Below, piece after piece: positions 6,004 through 7,240 of a DNA stretch of 7,240 nucleotides (position 1 is its first letter; each line of letters opens with the position of its first letter). A program made the translations under genes and the position numbers. The notes below the pieces were generated by a model, which worked only from the letters and a program-made list of their open reading frames with translations, was not told the DNA's origin and ran no database searches. The stretch is from Chloroflexota bacterium (GTDB lineage: Bacteria; Desulfobacterota; Desulfuromonadia; Desulfuromonadales; Geopsychrobacteraceae), in contig JADFVC010000099.1 in the NCBI GenBank assembly GCA_015222355.1, forward strand, positions 1 through 7,240, read 5' to 3'.

Positions 6004-7240
6004 ATGATTACGCTGTACCGCAGTCGCTATCTGCTTCCGATCTCCAGCCCCGCGCTGGAGCGGGGTGCCATAGCGGTTGAAAATGGTCAGATTGTGGCTC
6101 TTGGACCTGCTACCACCCTTGAATCACGCTATCCCCATTCCCGGCGGCACGATTATGGCGATGCCATTATGTTGCCGGCCTTCATCAATGCCCATACCCA
6201 CCTCGAACTCAGCCATTATCCACAGTGGGCCAAGGCGGCCGGAGAGGTCTCCGACAGCGAGGATGGTTTCACCGACTGGATTCTGCGGCTGATCCGGGTC
6301 AGGATTGACCTCGGTCATGATCTGGAGCGATACCGACGGTCGTGGCGGGCCGGTTTGCAGCAGGCGCTGTCTACCGGAACCGGTCAACTGGGCGACATCC
6401 TGTCCACTGGTGATCTGGCCGCCGAGATAGCCACCCGTTTGTCGGGACGCTGTTTTGTCGAGGTGCTGGGGCAAGATCCCGGCCGCGTCTACCATCAATT
6501 GCAACAGTTGGAGCACTGCCTGGCCAGCTGGCCGCAAGCCCGCTGGGGAGCTGCACCCCATTCTCTCTACACCCTCAGCCTTGAGCTGCTCAAACAGAGC
6601 TATCGCCAAACCACCTGTAAGCACATCCGCACCTCGATCCACCTGGCTGAATCTGTCGATGAGGTGGAATTTTTAGCGAACAGTCGCGGGCCGCTGGCCG
6701 AGCAGTTGTACCCCTTTGTCGGTTGGCAGAGCTATGTGCCACCACCACGCCACCTGCGATCACTGCAAATACTTGAGCAAGCGGGAGGGCTTAAAGCCGA
6801 CACGCTGCTGGTGCATGGTGTGCATCTCAATGGTCAAGAGATTACCAAGGTCGCTGCCGCTGGGTGCAGCATGGTCCTGTGCCCGCGCTCCAACGCCCGA
6901 CTCAATGTCGGTGTGGCACCAGCGGCTGACTATGTACGCGCCAACGTGCCGCTGGCTTTGGGTACCGATAGTCTGGCCAGCAATCAGTCACTGTCGTTGT
7001 GGGATGAAATGGCTTTTGCGCTGGACTGGTTTAATGGCGATCTCGATCCACGGCAGTTGCTGCACATGAGTACTCTCGGCGGTGCCCGGGCACTGGGAAT
7101 CGAGAAGGGGGGACAACTGGCCGTTGGAGCCCCGGCCACCTTTCAGGTGCTGGAGCCCGATTCCTTGCCGTCGCTGGATCAGATCTACCCGTTCTTGTGT
7201 CAGGCCCGGCGTAGCCATGAGGTTAAACAGGTCGTTGTGG
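6004..7240 (+). CDS. COG0402-type amidohydrolase, probable aminodeoxyfutalosine deaminase (3' end cut)
   Basis: From the ATG at 6004 the frame is open for 412 codons to the window edge, so the C-terminus is missing; family members usually have about 420-450 residues. It has the layout of a metal-dependent deaminase in a TIM-barrel fold. An N-terminal beta sandwich strand (RGAIAVENGQIVALG) comes first, then the metal motif INAHTHLELS with H64 and H66, APHSLYT with H186, IHLAES with metal ligand H213 and the acid E216, LLVHGVHL with H271, and LGTDSLASN with D322. SARAL-like GARALGIEKGGQLAVGAPA marks the closing helix and returning sandwich. The HTHLELS motif is one I associate with aminodeoxyfutalosine deaminases of the alternative menaquinone pathway (6-amino-6-deoxyfutalosine to futalosine plus ammonia). 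Other adenosine-type or chlorohydrolase-like deaminases remain possible, and no mqn gene is in view. It follows the 44-codon ORF by 3 nt. Confidence 0.85.
   Translation, partial: MITLYRSRYLLPISSPALERGAIAVENGQIVALGPATTLESRYPHSRRHDYGDAIMLPAFINAHTHLELSHYPQWAKAAGEVSDSEDGFTDWILRLIRVRIDLGHDLERYRRSWRAGLQQALSTGTGQLGDILSTGDLAAEIATRLSGRCFVEVLGQDPGRVYHQLQQLEHCLASWPQARWGAAPHSLYTLSLELLKQSYRQTTCKHIRTSIHLAESVDEVEFLANSRGPLAEQLYPFVGWQSYVPPPRHLRSLQILEQAGGLKADTLLVHGVHLNGQEITKVAAAGCSMVLCPRSNARLNVGVAPAADYVRANVPLALGTDSLASNQSLSLWDEMAFALDWFNGDLDPRQLLHMSTLGGARALGIEKGGQLAVGAPATFQVLEPDSLPSLDQIYPFLCQARRSHEVKQVVV

Noticed and set aside
6124..6642. 172-codon minus-strand frame opposite the amidohydrolase
   Set aside because: It is an antisense shadow; the plus frame carries all the metal-ligand motifs.

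Overview
The window reads as a chromosomal segment of a mid-GC Gram-negative bacterium. The best fit is a deltaproteobacterium of the Desulfuromonadales type (Geobacter, Pelobacter or Desulfuromonas relatives). This is inferred from the gene mix (CheV chemotaxis adaptor, SEL1-repeat protein, futalosine-pathway-like amidohydrolase, stand-alone TrpB) and from the style of the dispersed repeats. No taxonomic marker gene is present.

Layout. (1) 1-2168, minus strand: a two-gene unit. A cytoplasmic protein built of exactly ten 36-residue SEL1 repeats is followed 33 nt downstream by a membrane protein with two N-terminal four-cysteine zinc ribbons, cut by the window edge. The membrane gene has no stop inside the window and is easily missed for that reason. 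(2) 2169-2390: divergent intergenic region with candidate promoters in both directions. (3) 2391-3365, plus strand: cheV, a CheW domain fused to a response-regulator receiver domain. (4) 3366-3555: convergent intergenic region holding a long near-perfect palindrome of REP/RAYT type and a second, weaker inverted repeat. (5) 3556-4755, minus strand: a complete trpB without a neighbouring trpA. A candidate 27-residue leader ORF lies upstream. (6) 5008-5743, minus strand: the wreck of an MFS transporter gene. Only about the C-terminal half remains. It carries an in-frame TGA and is joined out of frame to what looks like the first ~36 codons of an ISL3-family transposase. (7) 5807-7240, plus strand: two tiny overlapping ORFs (21 and 44 codons), then a COG0402-type metal-dependent amidohydrolase, probably aminodeoxyfutalosine deaminase or a close relative, cut by the right edge.

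How it fits together. The confidently assigned genes are ordinary: tryptophan synthesis, chemotaxis coupling and nucleoside or futalosine deamination. The less ordinary parts are the SEL1 / double-zinc-ribbon membrane pair, divergent from cheV, and the short unannotated ORFs in front of trpB and the amidohydrolase. The IS-scarred transporter shows local genome decay. I see no CRISPR array, rRNA, tRNA or recognisable defence system.
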